A stretch of DNA of 64,000 bases from JAMHWF01 sp048500255 (GCA_048500255.1 JASNYH010000001.1:62001-126000); one strand, 5' to 3'. Counted from the first letter of the stretch, positions 32,201 through 40,604 are shown. The notes: generated by a model not told the origin, from the letters alone. Numbers and translations: made by a program.

Positions 32201-32537
32201 CGTCGTCGTGGCCCGCCACGCCGCGCTCATCCTCGACAGCGCCGCGTGCCGGCCGTTCTTCGACCGCGCCGCGCTGCGCTGGGCCGGCAACGAAGTCGAC
32301 GTCGTCGACGGCGAGGGCCATGCGCTGCGCATCGACCGGCTCGTGGCATGCCCCGCACCCGACGGCGGCACGCAGTGGTGGGTGCTCGACTACAAACTGG
32401 CGCGCGCGCCGCAGGACGACGCCGGCCTGCGCGCCCAGCTCGCGCGCTACCGCGCCGCCGTGCAGGCGCTGCAGCCGGGCGACGTGGTGCGCGCCGCCTT
32501 CGTCACGGGCGACGGCGCGCTGGTCGAGCTGCCCTGA
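29274..32537 (+). CDS. AddA/RexA-like UvrD-family helicase-nuclease
   Basis: This 1087-residue protein is a superfamily 1A helicase fused to a RecB-type nuclease. Visible motifs are Walker A AGAGKT (41-46), motif Ia AITFTRKAAGEM, Walker B LLVDEFQDTSPLQW (near 398), motif III VVGDPKQSIYRFRRAE, motif V LLTVHGAKGLEAPYV and motif VI LYVAMTRAS. The C-terminal nuclease has IDRLV (near 1019) and LDYKLA (near 1038). With the overlapping upstream nuclease subunit it should process broken DNA ends for RecA loading. Whether it recognises a Chi sequence cannot be judged. RecBCD-type genes may exist elsewhere in the genome. Confidence 0.9.
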   Translation: MTKPHRDEEPAYRVDGAHVARERFYEVACDPRRAVAVEACAGAGKTWMLVSRIVRALLDGTPPHEILAITFTRKAAGEMRQRLDDWLAELASPATPDDARVEWLVQRGLPRDAAERRAGEAAALHERVLAAGRGVRILTFHGWFSQLMRAAPFELLARLGLHPGMELIDDPSELADELLRRFHAALLDDAALRADYTALVGARGRARTRDWLLAAWDRRVEIELADAAGTLDDSVPGVDAGGLAHPSDVLLGAAWRERLAAVAFRLSVGGVRAAKAAAGLDAALAAADGATAFDAAWRALFTDKDEPRKLGSDAAVGAAQEALAALGERIAAHEAHLEHARMARLARLLLREYAVLKRARGVADMNDLERCALLLLRDAELAGWVQQRLDAQVRQLLVDEFQDTSPLQWQALHAWLAAYAGSGGGGAAAPVVFVVGDPKQSIYRFRRAEPRVFAAAREFVVQGLGGSVLECDHTRRNPPALLAVLNDVFAAAQADGAYEGFRAHTTACDDADGPAVLALPAVERPPRPAPATSGTAWRDSLTTPRLEPEEVLRQLEAERVADAIAALLRDDGVPPGDVMVLARRRTSLRLVAGALQRRHLPFAAPEDAALADSAVARDLVALLDALASPTHDVSLAQALRSALFGCSDDDLVALAQRVAGGAPGWWAALADAPAAALSPALQRAQRLLARWQQAAQALPPHDLLDLVVHEGEVHARVAARVPAALRADALGAIDALLAQALELDGGRYATPYNFVRALRRRRLLATPPRQADAVQLLTVHGAKGLEAPYVFVTDADPQPLNGETSTLLVDWPVDAPAPRCCAFVAAESRCPPALAALLAREQAARAREELNGLYVAMTRASARLVVSSTEPSRRGAAPSWWQRLLPHAGAWHVEPVAAPPGVEAAASLRQLPAWSGAPQPEGVSPTVADSVAAQLGRAVHRLLEWTMAAGVERRGDAFAEAARQAAAEFGLAPAQSVVVARHAALILDSAACRPFFDRAALRWAGNEVDVVDGEGHALRIDRLVACPAPDGGTQWWVLDYKLARAPQDDAGLRAQLARYRAAVQALQPGDVVRAAFVTGDGALVELP

Positions 32538-32636
32538 CGGCCGCCAGGCCGCGAACTGGGACCGGTTCGCGCCGCTGATCGGGGCTTCGTCGCGGCGTGC
32601 GCCGCCGTCCAATCGGGGGCAGTTCACGCATTCGCC

Positions 32637-34442
32637 ATGCCGGTTTCCGCCGCCCCCGCTCCCGCCGCCGCCCGGGCGCATCCGACGCGCGCCTTCGGGC
32701 GCTTCGAGCTGCGCGCGCTGCTCGGGCGCAGCGACCGCACGATGCTGTGGCTGGCCCACGACCGGCGCGTCGGCCAGGAAATGCTGCTGACGATGCCGCG
32801 CGTCGCGCCGGCCGATGCGGCGGGGCTCGAGCGCTGGCTCGCGCAGGCGCGCCACGCGGCGCGGCTCGACCATCCGCACCTGGCGCACGTCGTCGAGGTC
32901 GGCGCGCACGAGGCCTGGCCCTACGTGTTGTGCGACCGCGCGCTCGGCACGACGCTCGGCGAGCGGCTGGCGGGCGCGACGGCGCCGCCCGCGCATGCCG
33001 AGGTCGTCGGATGGCTGTGCCAGGCGCTCGAGGGGCTCGCCTTCGCGCACGACGCCGGCGTCGCCCACCACGACCTGCAACTGCACAACCTGCTGATCGA
33101 CGACGCGGGCCACGTGCGCGTGATGGCGCTCGCCGCGGGCTCGAGCGCCGTTGCCGCGCCGAGCGGCGCCGCGGCGCGAGCGATGGCGCTCGATCCGGCG
33201 GCACTGCGCTCGCAGCGCGACGCCGCCGAGCGCGACCTGCTGACGGCCGGCGTGCTCGCGCACCGGTTGGTCGGCGGCGCCTTGCCGCTCGACGAGGCCG
33301 ACACCGGCCGAGTCGTCTCACAGCTTCCGCCGCAGGGCCATGCACGCCTGGCGCTCTCGTGGAGCGCACAGCGCCCGGTGTCGGACGCGCTGCGCGCCAT
33401 CGTCAATCGCGCGACGGACGGCCAGCTCGCGCGCCGCTATCACAATGCGCGCACGCTGCTGCGCGCGCTCGCCGGCTGGCGCGACGCCGACGCGCAGGAG
33501 CGCGGCGGCCCGGCCGCCGTGCTGCTCGACCGGCTGCACGCCGTCGGCCACCTGCCGGCGATGCCCGGCCTCGGCTCGATCGTCGTGCGGCTCGCACGCA
33601 TGGAGCGCGAGCGCACCAACGAGATGGCCGAGCAGATCCTGCTCGACATCGGGCTGAGCGTCGAGCTGCTGCGCCAGGTCCATTCGGCCGAAGTGCAGGG
33701 CACGCAGGCAGTCGGCAACGCGCCGGTGCTGACGATCCGCCGTGCCATCGCGATGATCGGCCTGGACGGCGTTCGCCGCGCCGCGACGGCGCTGCGGCCT
33801 TGGCCCGGGCCGCTGTCGGAGCCGGGCGCGGCCGCGATGCTGCGCACGCTGCGCCGGGTGCGCCTGGCCGGCCACGTCGCCCAGCTGCTGCGCCCGCGCG
33901 GCTACGACCCCGAAGTCGTGTTCCTCATCGCCGTGCTGCAGAACATCGGGCGGCTCGCCGCGCAGTACCACTTCGCCGACGACGCCGAGCAGATCTGGCA
34001 GCTGATGCGGCCGGTGCAGCCCGTCGAGCCCGACGCGCCCGAGCAGCCGGGGTTGAGCGAGGACGGAGCCGCCTACGCCGTGCTCGGTACCGACATCGCG
34101 ACGCTCGCGGCCGTCGTCGCGCGCCACCTCGGTCTGGCCGACGAAGTGCTGCACATGATCCGCCGCCTGCCGGTCGACAAGCCGGTGCGCGCCGCCGACG
34201 GCGACGCCGACCTGCTGCGCACGACGGCCAGCGCGGCCAACGAGGTCGTCGACGCGATCACCTTCCTGCCGCCGACGCGCCAGCCCGGCGCCGTCGAACA
34301 CGTCGCCAAGCGCTATGCACGCGCGCTCGGCATCACGCCGCGAGACGTCACCGACGCCTTGCAGATCGCGCGCCAGATGCTCGCCGGCGCCGCCGCGCCG
34401 GCCGCCCACGATCAAGACGCCGACGGAGCGCCGCCCGCATGA
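32637..34442 (+). CDS. Pseudokinase-HDOD domain protein
   Basis: This 601-residue protein joins a degenerate Ser/Thr kinase domain (about 20-275) to an HDOD domain (about 295-500). The kinase lacks key residues when aligned with its neighbour: the glycine loop is GRSDRTML, the ATP-anchoring Lys is replaced (EMLLTMPR), HRDLKPSN is HHDLQLHN (144-151) and DFG is lost (RVMALAAG). It is therefore expected to be catalytically dead and to act as a scaffold or sensor. HDOD domains are catalytically inactive HD relatives used in signalling. The stop overlaps the ATG of the intact kinase-HDOD-GAF gene (ATGA), implying co-translation and possibly a complex. It looks like an ancient tandem duplication that diverged. 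Confidence 0.8.
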   Translation: MPVSAAPAPAAARAHPTRAFGRFELRALLGRSDRTMLWLAHDRRVGQEMLLTMPRVAPADAAGLERWLAQARHAARLDHPHLAHVVEVGAHEAWPYVLCDRALGTTLGERLAGATAPPAHAEVVGWLCQALEGLAFAHDAGVAHHDLQLHNLLIDDAGHVRVMALAAGSSAVAAPSGAAARAMALDPAALRSQRDAAERDLLTAGVLAHRLVGGALPLDEADTGRVVSQLPPQGHARLALSWSAQRPVSDALRAIVNRATDGQLARRYHNARTLLRALAGWRDADAQERGGPAAVLLDRLHAVGHLPAMPGLGSIVVRLARMERERTNEMAEQILLDIGLSVELLRQVHSAEVQGTQAVGNAPVLTIRRAIAMIGLDGVRRAATALRPWPGPLSEPGAAAMLRTLRRVRLAGHVAQLLRPRGYDPEVVFLIAVLQNIGRLAAQYHFADDAEQIWQLMRPVQPVEPDAPEQPGLSEDGAAYAVLGTDIATLAAVVARHLGLADEVLHMIRRLPVDKPVRAADGDADLLRTTASAANEVVDAITFLPPTRQPGAVEHVAKRYARALGITPRDVTDALQIARQMLAGAAAPAAHDQDADGAPPA

Positions 34443-36835
34443 CGAAGACGGCAGTACACCCGCGCAGGTCGGCCGCTGCCGCCGTCGGACGCTTCGAGCT
34501 GCGCCGCATGCTCGGCCGCGGCGCGCAGGCGACGGTGTGGCTGGCCTACGACCCGCGGCTCGAGCGCGAAGTCGCCGTCAAGCTGCTCGGCAGCAGCGAC
34601 AGCGCGGCCGTCGGCGACTGGCTGCACGAGGCGCGCAATGTCAGCCGCCTGACGCATCCGAACATCGTGCCCGTGTTCGAGGCCGACGTGCACGAAGGCA
34701 AGCCGTACCTTGTCTTCGAATACGTCGCCGGCCCGACGCTGGCCGAAAAGCTGCGGCAGGACGGGGCGATGACGCCGCGTGCCTCCGTCGAGCTGATGAT
34801 GGGCGTGCTCGACGCGCTGGCGGCGGCGCACGCCGCCGGCGTCGTGCACCGCGACCTGAAGCCGTCGAACGTGCTGATCGACGCCGCCGGGCGGGCGCGC
34901 GTGATGGACTTCGGCATCGCGGCGCGGGTGCGCGACGACGCGCACGCCGATCGCCGCATCGTCGGTACGCCGGGCTACATGTCGCCCGAGGCTGCGCAGG
35001 GCGCGGCGCCGGCGCCGTCGATGGACGTGTTCGCCGCCGGCATGCTGCTCGGCGAGCTGCTCGCCGGCGCGCCGCTGCTGCGCGAGCGCGACCCGTATCG
35101 AGCGATCGATCGCGTCGTGCGCGAGGACATCGTGCTGCCCGCGACGCTGTCGTCGCAGGTCGACGACACGCTGCGCGCCATCGTGCTGCGCGCCGTCGCG
35201 CGCGACCCGGCGGCGCGCCTGCCCGACGCCGCGGCATTGCGCGCCGCGCTGGCGCAGTGGCTGCGCCCCGAGCCGGCGGCCGCCGAGGGCGCGGCGGGAG
35301 CGACCGGCACGCTCGACTTCCTGCTGCGGCGCATGCGCCACAAGACGGACTTTCCGGCACTGTCGGACGCCGTCGACCGCATCCAGCGCATCGCCAACTC
35401 GGAGCACGAGAGCGTCGGCAGCCTGTCGGCCGAGATCCTGAAGGACGTGGCGCTGACCAACAAGCTGCTGCGCCTGGTCAACACGGCGCACTACACGCAC
35501 GCCGGCGGCGGCTCGATCAGCACCGTGTCGCGCGCCGTCGCGCTGGTCGGCTTCGCCGGCATCCGCAACATGGCGCTGTCGCTCGTGCTGCTCGAGCACA
35601 TGGGCGACAAGGCGCAGGCGAACCAGCTGAAGGAGGAGTTCCTGCGCGCGCTGATGGCCGGCATGCTGGCCGGCGAGCTGTGCCCCGCGGTGCGCGAGTC
35701 GGAGGAGGCCTTCCTCGGCGCGATGTTCCAGAACCTCGGCCGATTGCTGGCCCAGTTCTACTTTCCCGACGAGGCCAACCGCATCCGAGACCAGGTGCGC
35801 GGCGGCGAGGTCGGTGAGACGGCGGCGGCGCTGTCGGTGCTCGGCCTGAGCTACGAGGATCTCGGCGTCGGCGTCGCGCGCAGCTGGGGGCTGCCCGAGT
35901 CGCTGCGCCGCGCCATGTGCCGCCCCGCCGGCGACCCGCCGTCGCGCGCGGTCCATCCGCGCGAACGCGGCGCCTGGCTCGGCGCGGCGGCCAATGACTT
36001 CGCAGACGCGCTGCTGCAGGCGCCAGATGCGGCGGCGTCGGCGCGGCGCATCGGCGACATCGCCGAGCGCTACGCGAAGGCGCTGGGTGTCGGCGCCAAG
36101 GAGGCGCAGGCTGCGGCCGACCGCGCGCGCGAACGCCTGGCGCAGACGGCGCGCGCGCTCAGCCTGACGCTCGCGCCGGCATCGCCGGCCAAGCGCCTGA
36201 TCGACGCGCCGCCCGGCCCGGCGACGATGCCCGCCGAGCCCGACACCCTGACGCCGCACGAGCTGCAGCCCACCGTCGTGCTCGACCAGGCACCGCGCTC
36301 GCCCGAGGAGGTGGCGCAACTGCTCGTCGCCGGCATCCAGGACGTGACGAACACGATGGCCTCGGAGGGCTTCAAGCTCAACGAAGTGCTGCGCATGATC
36401 CTCGAGACGATGTGGCGCGCGCTCGCCTTCCGGCGCGTGCTGTTCTGCCTGCGCGACGCGAAGACGGGTGCGCTCGTCGGCCGCTTCGGCCTGGGCGACG
36501 GCGCCGACCGGCTCGCGCCGGCGATGCGCGTGGCGCTCAAGCTCGCGCCCGGCAGCGCACCCGACCTGTTCAGCGCCGTCTGCCTCAAGGGCGCCGACAC
36601 GCTGATCTCCGACGCGTCGGCGGCGCCGATCGCGGCGCGCCTGCCGGCGTGGTTCCGGCAGTCGATCGACGCTCCGACCTTTCTGTTGCTGCCGCTCGCA
36701 CTCAAGGGCGCGCCGTTCGGCCTGATCTATGCCGACAAGGCGAAGGCGGGCGCGATCGAGCTCGGCGAGAAGGAGCTGTCGCTGCTGCGCACGCTGCGCA
36801 ACCAGGCGCTGATGGCGTTCCGCCAGGCGAGCTGA
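34439..36835 (+). CDS. Ser/Thr protein kinase-HDOD-GAF signalling protein
   Basis: The 798-residue protein has an apparently active Hanks-type kinase (about 18-275): glycine loop GRGAQATVW, ATP-anchor Lys48 in EVAVKLL, HRDLKPSN (137-144), DFG (157-159) and GTPGYMSPE (176-184). An HDOD domain (about 290-505) follows, then a linker and a C-terminal GAF-like domain (about 637-795). No transmembrane helix is visible, so it is cytosolic, unlike PASTA kinases. The ligand of the GAF and the kinase substrate are unknown; the adjacent pseudokinase is an obvious candidate partner. Comparable kinase-HDOD-GAF proteins occur in Burkholderiales. Confidence 0.85.
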   Translation: MTKTAVHPRRSAAAAVGRFELRRMLGRGAQATVWLAYDPRLEREVAVKLLGSSDSAAVGDWLHEARNVSRLTHPNIVPVFEADVHEGKPYLVFEYVAGPTLAEKLRQDGAMTPRASVELMMGVLDALAAAHAAGVVHRDLKPSNVLIDAAGRARVMDFGIAARVRDDAHADRRIVGTPGYMSPEAAQGAAPAPSMDVFAAGMLLGELLAGAPLLRERDPYRAIDRVVREDIVLPATLSSQVDDTLRAIVLRAVARDPAARLPDAAALRAALAQWLRPEPAAAEGAAGATGTLDFLLRRMRHKTDFPALSDAVDRIQRIANSEHESVGSLSAEILKDVALTNKLLRLVNTAHYTHAGGGSISTVSRAVALVGFAGIRNMALSLVLLEHMGDKAQANQLKEEFLRALMAGMLAGELCPAVRESEEAFLGAMFQNLGRLLAQFYFPDEANRIRDQVRGGEVGETAAALSVLGLSYEDLGVGVARSWGLPESLRRAMCRPAGDPPSRAVHPRERGAWLGAAANDFADALLQAPDAAASARRIGDIAERYAKALGVGAKEAQAAADRARERLAQTARALSLTLAPASPAKRLIDAPPGPATMPAEPDTLTPHELQPTVVLDQAPRSPEEVAQLLVAGIQDVTNTMASEGFKLNEVLRMILETMWRALAFRRVLFCLRDAKTGALVGRFGLGDGADRLAPAMRVALKLAPGSAPDLFSAVCLKGADTLISDASAAPIAARLPAWFRQSIDAPTFLLLPLALKGAPFGLIYADKAKAGAIELGEKELSLLRTLRNQALMAFRQAS

Positions 36836-36844
36836 TCGCAGGCG

Positions 36845-37252
36845 TCACACCAGGTCCTCGCTCGCCAGGCGGTGGTAGCGCACGGCGCTGCGCGCGCCGC
36901 AGCGCCGCACGACGTCGGCTACGTGGGTGGCGGCCTCGTCGTCGCGCAGGTGCACGACGAGCCAGCCGGCGCCGGCGCTCGCCAGTTCCTCGTAGCGGCG
37001 CATCAGCGTGATCTCGTAGCCGAAGCCGGCGCCGCGCGGTGATTCGTCGATGAGGCGGCGCAAGGTCGGAAGCCATTGCACCGACGTGAGGCGCACGAGG
37101 TCGGCGTCGCTGAGGCCGGCGTCGCGCAGCGCCGCGGCGGCGGCGTCGGCGCGCGCGTCGTCGTCGAAGGCTGCGACGACGTGGCCGACAGGATGGAACA
37201 GCCCCTCGGGCTGGGCCACGATGTCGTCGAAGGTCAGGGCTTGCGTGGTCAC
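36845..37252 (-). CDS. Small protein with YflT-like stress-protein fold, putative
   Basis: I do not recognise this 135-residue protein firmly. The segment FHPVGHVVAAFDDDARADAAAAALRDAGLSDADLVRL resembles the beta-alpha start of the YflT/general-stress ferredoxin-like domain, and a second half (VVHLRDDEAATHVADVVRRCGARSAVRYHR) looks like a repeat of the same alpha/beta unit. No membrane segment or signal peptide is seen. GTG at 37252 is preferred over the longer upstream frame because GAGGAAAA lies just before it and the family-like part begins soon after. It is divergent from the symporter gene, 83 bases away. Confidence 0.55.
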   Translation of the reverse strand: MTTQALTFDDIVAQPEGLFHPVGHVVAAFDDDARADAAAAALRDAGLSDADLVRLTSVQWLPTLRRLIDESPRGAGFGYEITLMRRYEELASAGAGWLVVHLRDDEAATHVADVVRRCGARSAVRYHRLASEDLV

Positions 37253-37335
37253 GGTGGTTTTCCTCGTGCGCTGCGCTCGGGCCCGAGCGCTCCGGGCTGG
37301 CCTCGTCCGACCGGCAATCGGCGCGCCGGGCGACA

Positions 37336-39480
37336 ATGCCCGCCATGCGCGCCGACCCGCCTGCCTCGCTCGAAGCCGACCGTGGCGCGGTCGGCATGCG
37401 CGAGTTCACGCGGGTGCTGCACCGGCGCTACGGGCTGTTCACGCTCGGCGCCGTCGTCTTCATCGGCGCGCTCGCGCTGGCCGAGCGCGCCGGCTGGTCG
37501 CGCGCCGGCATCGGCGCCACGTTCCTGCTGGGCACCGTCGGCGTCTATGCGCTGATCGGCCTGCTGTGCCGCACGGCCGACGAGACGCAGTACTACGTCG
37601 CCGGGCGCCGCGTGCCGGCGCTGTACAACGGCATGGCGACGGCGGCAGACTGGATGTCGGCGGCGTCGTTCATCGGCATGGCCGGCGTGCTCTACCTGCA
37701 GGGCTACGCGGGCCTGGCCTACGTCATCGGCTGGACCGGCGGCTTCTGCCTCGTGGCGCTGCTGCTGGCGCCGTACCTGCGCCGCTTCGGCCAGTTCACG
37801 ATCCCCGACTTCATCGGCGCGCGCTACGGCGCTGCGCCGCGCGTCGTCGCCGTCGTCGCGGCGATCGTCGTCTCGTTCGTCTATGTCGTCGTGCAGATCT
37901 ACGGCGTGGGGCTGATCACGTCGCACCTGACGGGATTCAGCTTCGAGATCGGCATCTTCGTCGGCCTGGGCGGCGTGCTGGTGTGCTCGTTCCTCGGCGG
38001 CATGCGCGCCGTGACGTGGACGCAGGTCGCGCAGTACATCGTGATGATCATCGCCTACCTCGTGCCGGTGGTGTGGATGGCGTGGAGCCAGGCCGACCGG
38101 CCGGTCGCACCGGTGGCGCAGGCGGCGCAGCTCGAGCGCGTGATGCAGCTCGAGCAGCAGCTCGCCGTCGACCGCGCCGAGCTCGACGTGCGACGCCTGC
38201 AGCGCCAACGCGCCGAGGAGGCCGAGCGCCGACTGGCCGACGTGCCGGCGGCGATGCAGCGCCAGCGCATCGAGCAGGCCGAGCTGGTGCAGCTGCTCAA
38301 GGCCGAGGATGCGCCGCTGGCGCAGATCCAGCAGGCCGAGCGACGCCTGGCCCGGCTGCCCCGCACCGAGGAGGCGGCGCGCGCCGCCTACCAGCGCGAA
38401 CTCGCCGCGGCGCGGCAGCAGGAGCAGCCGCTGGCCGGGCTGCCGCAGCAGTCGCTGCCGTATGCCGCGGGCGAGCCGGACGGCGACGCCGCGCAGCGCG
38501 ACGCCTTCGACGCGTCGCGGCGCAACTTCATCGCGCTCGTGCTGTGCCTGATGATGGGCACGGCGGCGATGCCGCACGTGCTGATGCGCTCCTACACGAC
38601 GCCGTCGGTGAGCGAGGCGCGCTACTCGGTGGCGTGGACGCTGTTCTTCATCGCGCTGCTGTACCTGGCGGCGCCGGCGCTGGTGCTGATCGTCAAGCAC
38701 GAGGTGTTCGCCACGCTGGTGGGCACGCCGTTCGCCGACCTGCCGGGCTGGCTGCGCCGCTGGTCGCGCGTCGATCCGTCGCTGGTGTCGGCCGAGGACG
38801 TCAACCTCGACGGCATCCTGCAGCTCGGCGAGCTGCGCCTGGGCGCCGAGCTGATCGTCCTGGCCGCGCCCGAGATCGGCGGTCTGCCGTTCGTCGTGAC
38901 CTACCTCGTCGCCGCCGGCGGGCTGGCCGCCGCGCTGTCGACCGCCGACGGCCTGCTGCTGACGATCGCCAACGCGCTGGCGCACGACGTCTACTACCGG
39001 CTCGTCAATCCCGCCGCGTCGGCGCTGCGCCGCGTCATGATGACGAAGGTGCTCGTGCTCGTCGTCGCGCTGATGGCGGCGTGGGTGGCGTCGCTGCGCA
39101 TCGCCGACATCCTGCCGCTGGTGGCCGGGGCGTTCTCGCTGGCGGCGTCGACCTTCTTTCCGGCGCTGACGCTGGGCGTGTTCTGGAAGCGGGCCAACCT
39201 GGCCGGCGCGGCGCTCGCGATGGTCACGGGGCTGGGCGTGTGCGTCGGCTACATGACTTTCAACCTGCCGCTGCTGCGCATGCTGTTCGGCATCGAACGG
39301 CCGCTCGCCGACTGCCGCTGGTGGGACATCGAGCCGATGTCGGCGGGCGTATTCGGCGTGCCGGCGGGCTACGCCGTGCTGCTGCTCGTGAGCCGGCTGA
39401 CGCCTCCGCCCGACGCCGCGCGGCGCGCCCTCGTCGAGCGACTGCGCCGCCCCGGCCCGGTCGACGGCGAGCGGCTATAA
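37336..39480 (+). CDS. Sodium:solute symporter, VC_2705 type, with coiled-coil insert
   Basis: This 714-residue membrane protein belongs to the SSS (SLC5-like) symporters: GLLCRTADETQYYVAGRRVPALYNGMATAADWMSAASFIG is the first-helix signature and about 13 membrane segments follow. Residues about 256-393, between membrane segments, form a hydrophilic Gln/Glu/Arg/Ala-rich heptad-like insert (LEQQLAVDRAELDVRRLQRQ...) likely to be a cytoplasmic coiled coil. Relatives of the acetate/propionate permease group suggest a carboxylate substrate, but this is not shown. ATG 37336 and ATG 37345 are both possible starts. The stop codon lies inside the TATAAT of the rpsF promoter. Confidence 0.85.
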   Translation: MPAMRADPPASLEADRGAVGMREFTRVLHRRYGLFTLGAVVFIGALALAERAGWSRAGIGATFLLGTVGVYALIGLLCRTADETQYYVAGRRVPALYNGMATAADWMSAASFIGMAGVLYLQGYAGLAYVIGWTGGFCLVALLLAPYLRRFGQFTIPDFIGARYGAAPRVVAVVAAIVVSFVYVVVQIYGVGLITSHLTGFSFEIGIFVGLGGVLVCSFLGGMRAVTWTQVAQYIVMIIAYLVPVVWMAWSQADRPVAPVAQAAQLERVMQLEQQLAVDRAELDVRRLQRQRAEEAERRLADVPAAMQRQRIEQAELVQLLKAEDAPLAQIQQAERRLARLPRTEEAARAAYQRELAAARQQEQPLAGLPQQSLPYAAGEPDGDAAQRDAFDASRRNFIALVLCLMMGTAAMPHVLMRSYTTPSVSEARYSVAWTLFFIALLYLAAPALVLIVKHEVFATLVGTPFADLPGWLRRWSRVDPSLVSAEDVNLDGILQLGELRLGAELIVLAAPEIGGLPFVVTYLVAAGGLAAALSTADGLLLTIANALAHDVYYRLVNPAASALRRVMMTKVLVLVVALMAAWVASLRIADILPLVAGAFSLAASTFFPALTLGVFWKRANLAGAALAMVTGLGVCVGYMTFNLPLLRMLFGIERPLADCRWWDIEPMSAGVFGVPAGYAVLLLVSRLTPPPDAARRALVERLRRPGPVDGERL

Positions 39481-39481
39481 T
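39476..39481 (+). promoter_or_regulatory. -10 element of the rpsF operon
   Basis: A perfect TATAAT overlaps the symporter stop codon and lies 83 bases before the rpsF ATG. No clear -35 is seen. The leader contains a TTCCAG-CCC-CTGGAA hairpin (39533-39547) ending five bases before the GAGGAG ribosome site. Confidence 0.5.
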
Positions 39482-39563
39482 CGCCGGCTTTTCCACCCCC
39501 TTGCTGCCGCCGCAGACGACGCGCGGCGCAGCTTCCAGCCCCTGGAATCCACGAGGAGTGTTC

Positions 39564-39929
39564 ATGCGTCATTACGAGATCGTTCTGCTGATCCATCCGG
39601 ATCAAAGCGAACAAGTGCCCGCCATGCTCGAGCGCTACAAGGGCATCGTGACCGCCGGCGGCGGCAAGGTGCACCGGGTCGAGGACTGGGGCCGGCGTCA
39701 GCTGGCCTACATGATCCAGAAGCTCGCCAAGGCGCACTACCTGTGCCTCAACATCGAGTGCGACAACGCCGTGCTGACGGAGCTCGAAACCGGCTTTCGC
39801 TTCAACGACGCCGTGCTGCGCCACCTGACGGTGGTCAAGAGCAAGGCCGAGACGACGCCGTCGCCGATGATGAAGGTCGTCGACCGCGAGGAGGCCCGCA
39901 AGGCGTCGTCGCAGGAGGCGGCGGCCTGA
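39564..39929 (+). CDS. rpsF: 30S ribosomal protein S6
   Basis: S6 binds the central domain of 16S rRNA as a heterodimer with S18. The 121-residue protein starts MRHYEIVLLIHPDQSEQVPAMLERYKGIV and ends with an acidic/basic tail after KSKAETTPSP. ATG at 39564 has GAGGAG six bases upstream. It leads the rpsF-priB-rpsR-rplI operon. A leader hairpin just before the ribosome site could take part in S6:S18 autoregulation, known from other bacteria, but I could not identify the CCG-bulge motif with confidence. Confidence 0.98.
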   Translation: MRHYEIVLLIHPDQSEQVPAMLERYKGIVTAGGGKVHRVEDWGRRQLAYMIQKLAKAHYLCLNIECDNAVLTELETGFRFNDAVLRHLTVVKSKAETTPSPMMKVVDREEARKASSQEAAA

Positions 39930-39966
39930 GCGCAACGCTGTCGTCCGCGCCGGCACGCCGCGCCGC

Positions 39967-40248
39967 ATGAACCGCCTGGTTCTGACGGCGCAGCTGGCCG
40001 AACGCGGCGCGCTGCGATACACCCCGGCGGGACTGCCTGCACTGGACTTGGGCTTGAAGCACGAGTCGCAGGTCAGCGAAGCCGGACTGCCGCGCAAGGT
40101 CTCGCTCGAGCTGCGCGCGGTGGCGATCGGTGACATCACGGCGCGGCTGGCGGCACTGGCCGTCGGCACGCAGCTCGATTGCGCAGGCTTCGTCGCCGCC
40201 CATCGCAACGGACGCGGCGTCGTGTTCCACATCACCGAAGTGCACTGA
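39967..40248 (+). CDS. priB: Primosomal replication protein N (PriB)
   Basis: PriB is a dimeric OB-fold single-strand DNA-binding protein that bridges PriA and DnaT during replication restart. The 93-residue protein matches the family (MNRLVLTAQLAERGALRYTPAGLPALDLGLKHES, RLAALAVGTQLDCAGFVA) and its place between rpsF and rpsR is diagnostic for beta/gammaproteobacteria. The start lacks a good ribosome site and lies 37 bases after rpsF, so coupling to S6 translation is plausible. Confidence 0.95.
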   Translation: MNRLVLTAQLAERGALRYTPAGLPALDLGLKHESQVSEAGLPRKVSLELRAVAIGDITARLAALAVGTQLDCAGFVAAHRNGRGVVFHITEVH

Positions 40249-40302
40249 CGTCGCGCCGCACATCGTTCGTATCCGGATCAGATTCAAGGAAAGAGGTGTC
40301 AT

Positions 40303-40593
40303 ATGCCCCCGCCCCGTGGTAAAGGCCGTTTCGGCAAGGATCGCAAGCCCAAGCGCAGCTCGCAGTCGCTGCTGTTCCGCCGCAAGCGCTTCTGCCGCTT
40401 CACCGTCGCCGGCGTCGAGGAGATCGACTACAAGGACATCGACACGCTGCGCGACTTCGTCGGCGAGAACGGCAAGATCACGCCGGCGCGCCTGACCGGC
40501 ACGCGCGCGTACTACCAGCGTCAGCTGACGACGGCGATCAAGCGCGCGCGCTACCTCGCGCTGCTGCCGTACAGCGACCAGCACAAGGTCTGA
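40303..40593 (+). CDS. rpsR: 30S ribosomal protein S18
   Basis: S18 forms a heterodimer with S6 on the 16S rRNA platform. The 96-residue protein shows the conserved core RRKRFCRFTVAGVEEIDYKDIDTLRDFVGENGKITPARLTGT and ends RARYLALLPYSDQHKV. The N-terminal 20 residues are basic and variable. ATG follows AAGAGG. It sits 54 bases after priB and 11 bases before rplI. Confidence 0.98.
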   Translation: MPPPRGKGRFGKDRKPKRSSQSLLFRRKRFCRFTVAGVEEIDYKDIDTLRDFVGENGKITPARLTGTRAYYQRQLTTAIKRARYLALLPYSDQHKV

Positions 40594-40604
40594 GGAGAGC
40601 CGCG

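Noticed and set aside
39481..39563. S6:S18 autoregulatory leader before rpsF
   Set aside because: A hairpin near the ribosome site exists, but I could not identify the conserved CCG-containing bulge with confidence. A covariance search with the known leader model would decide.
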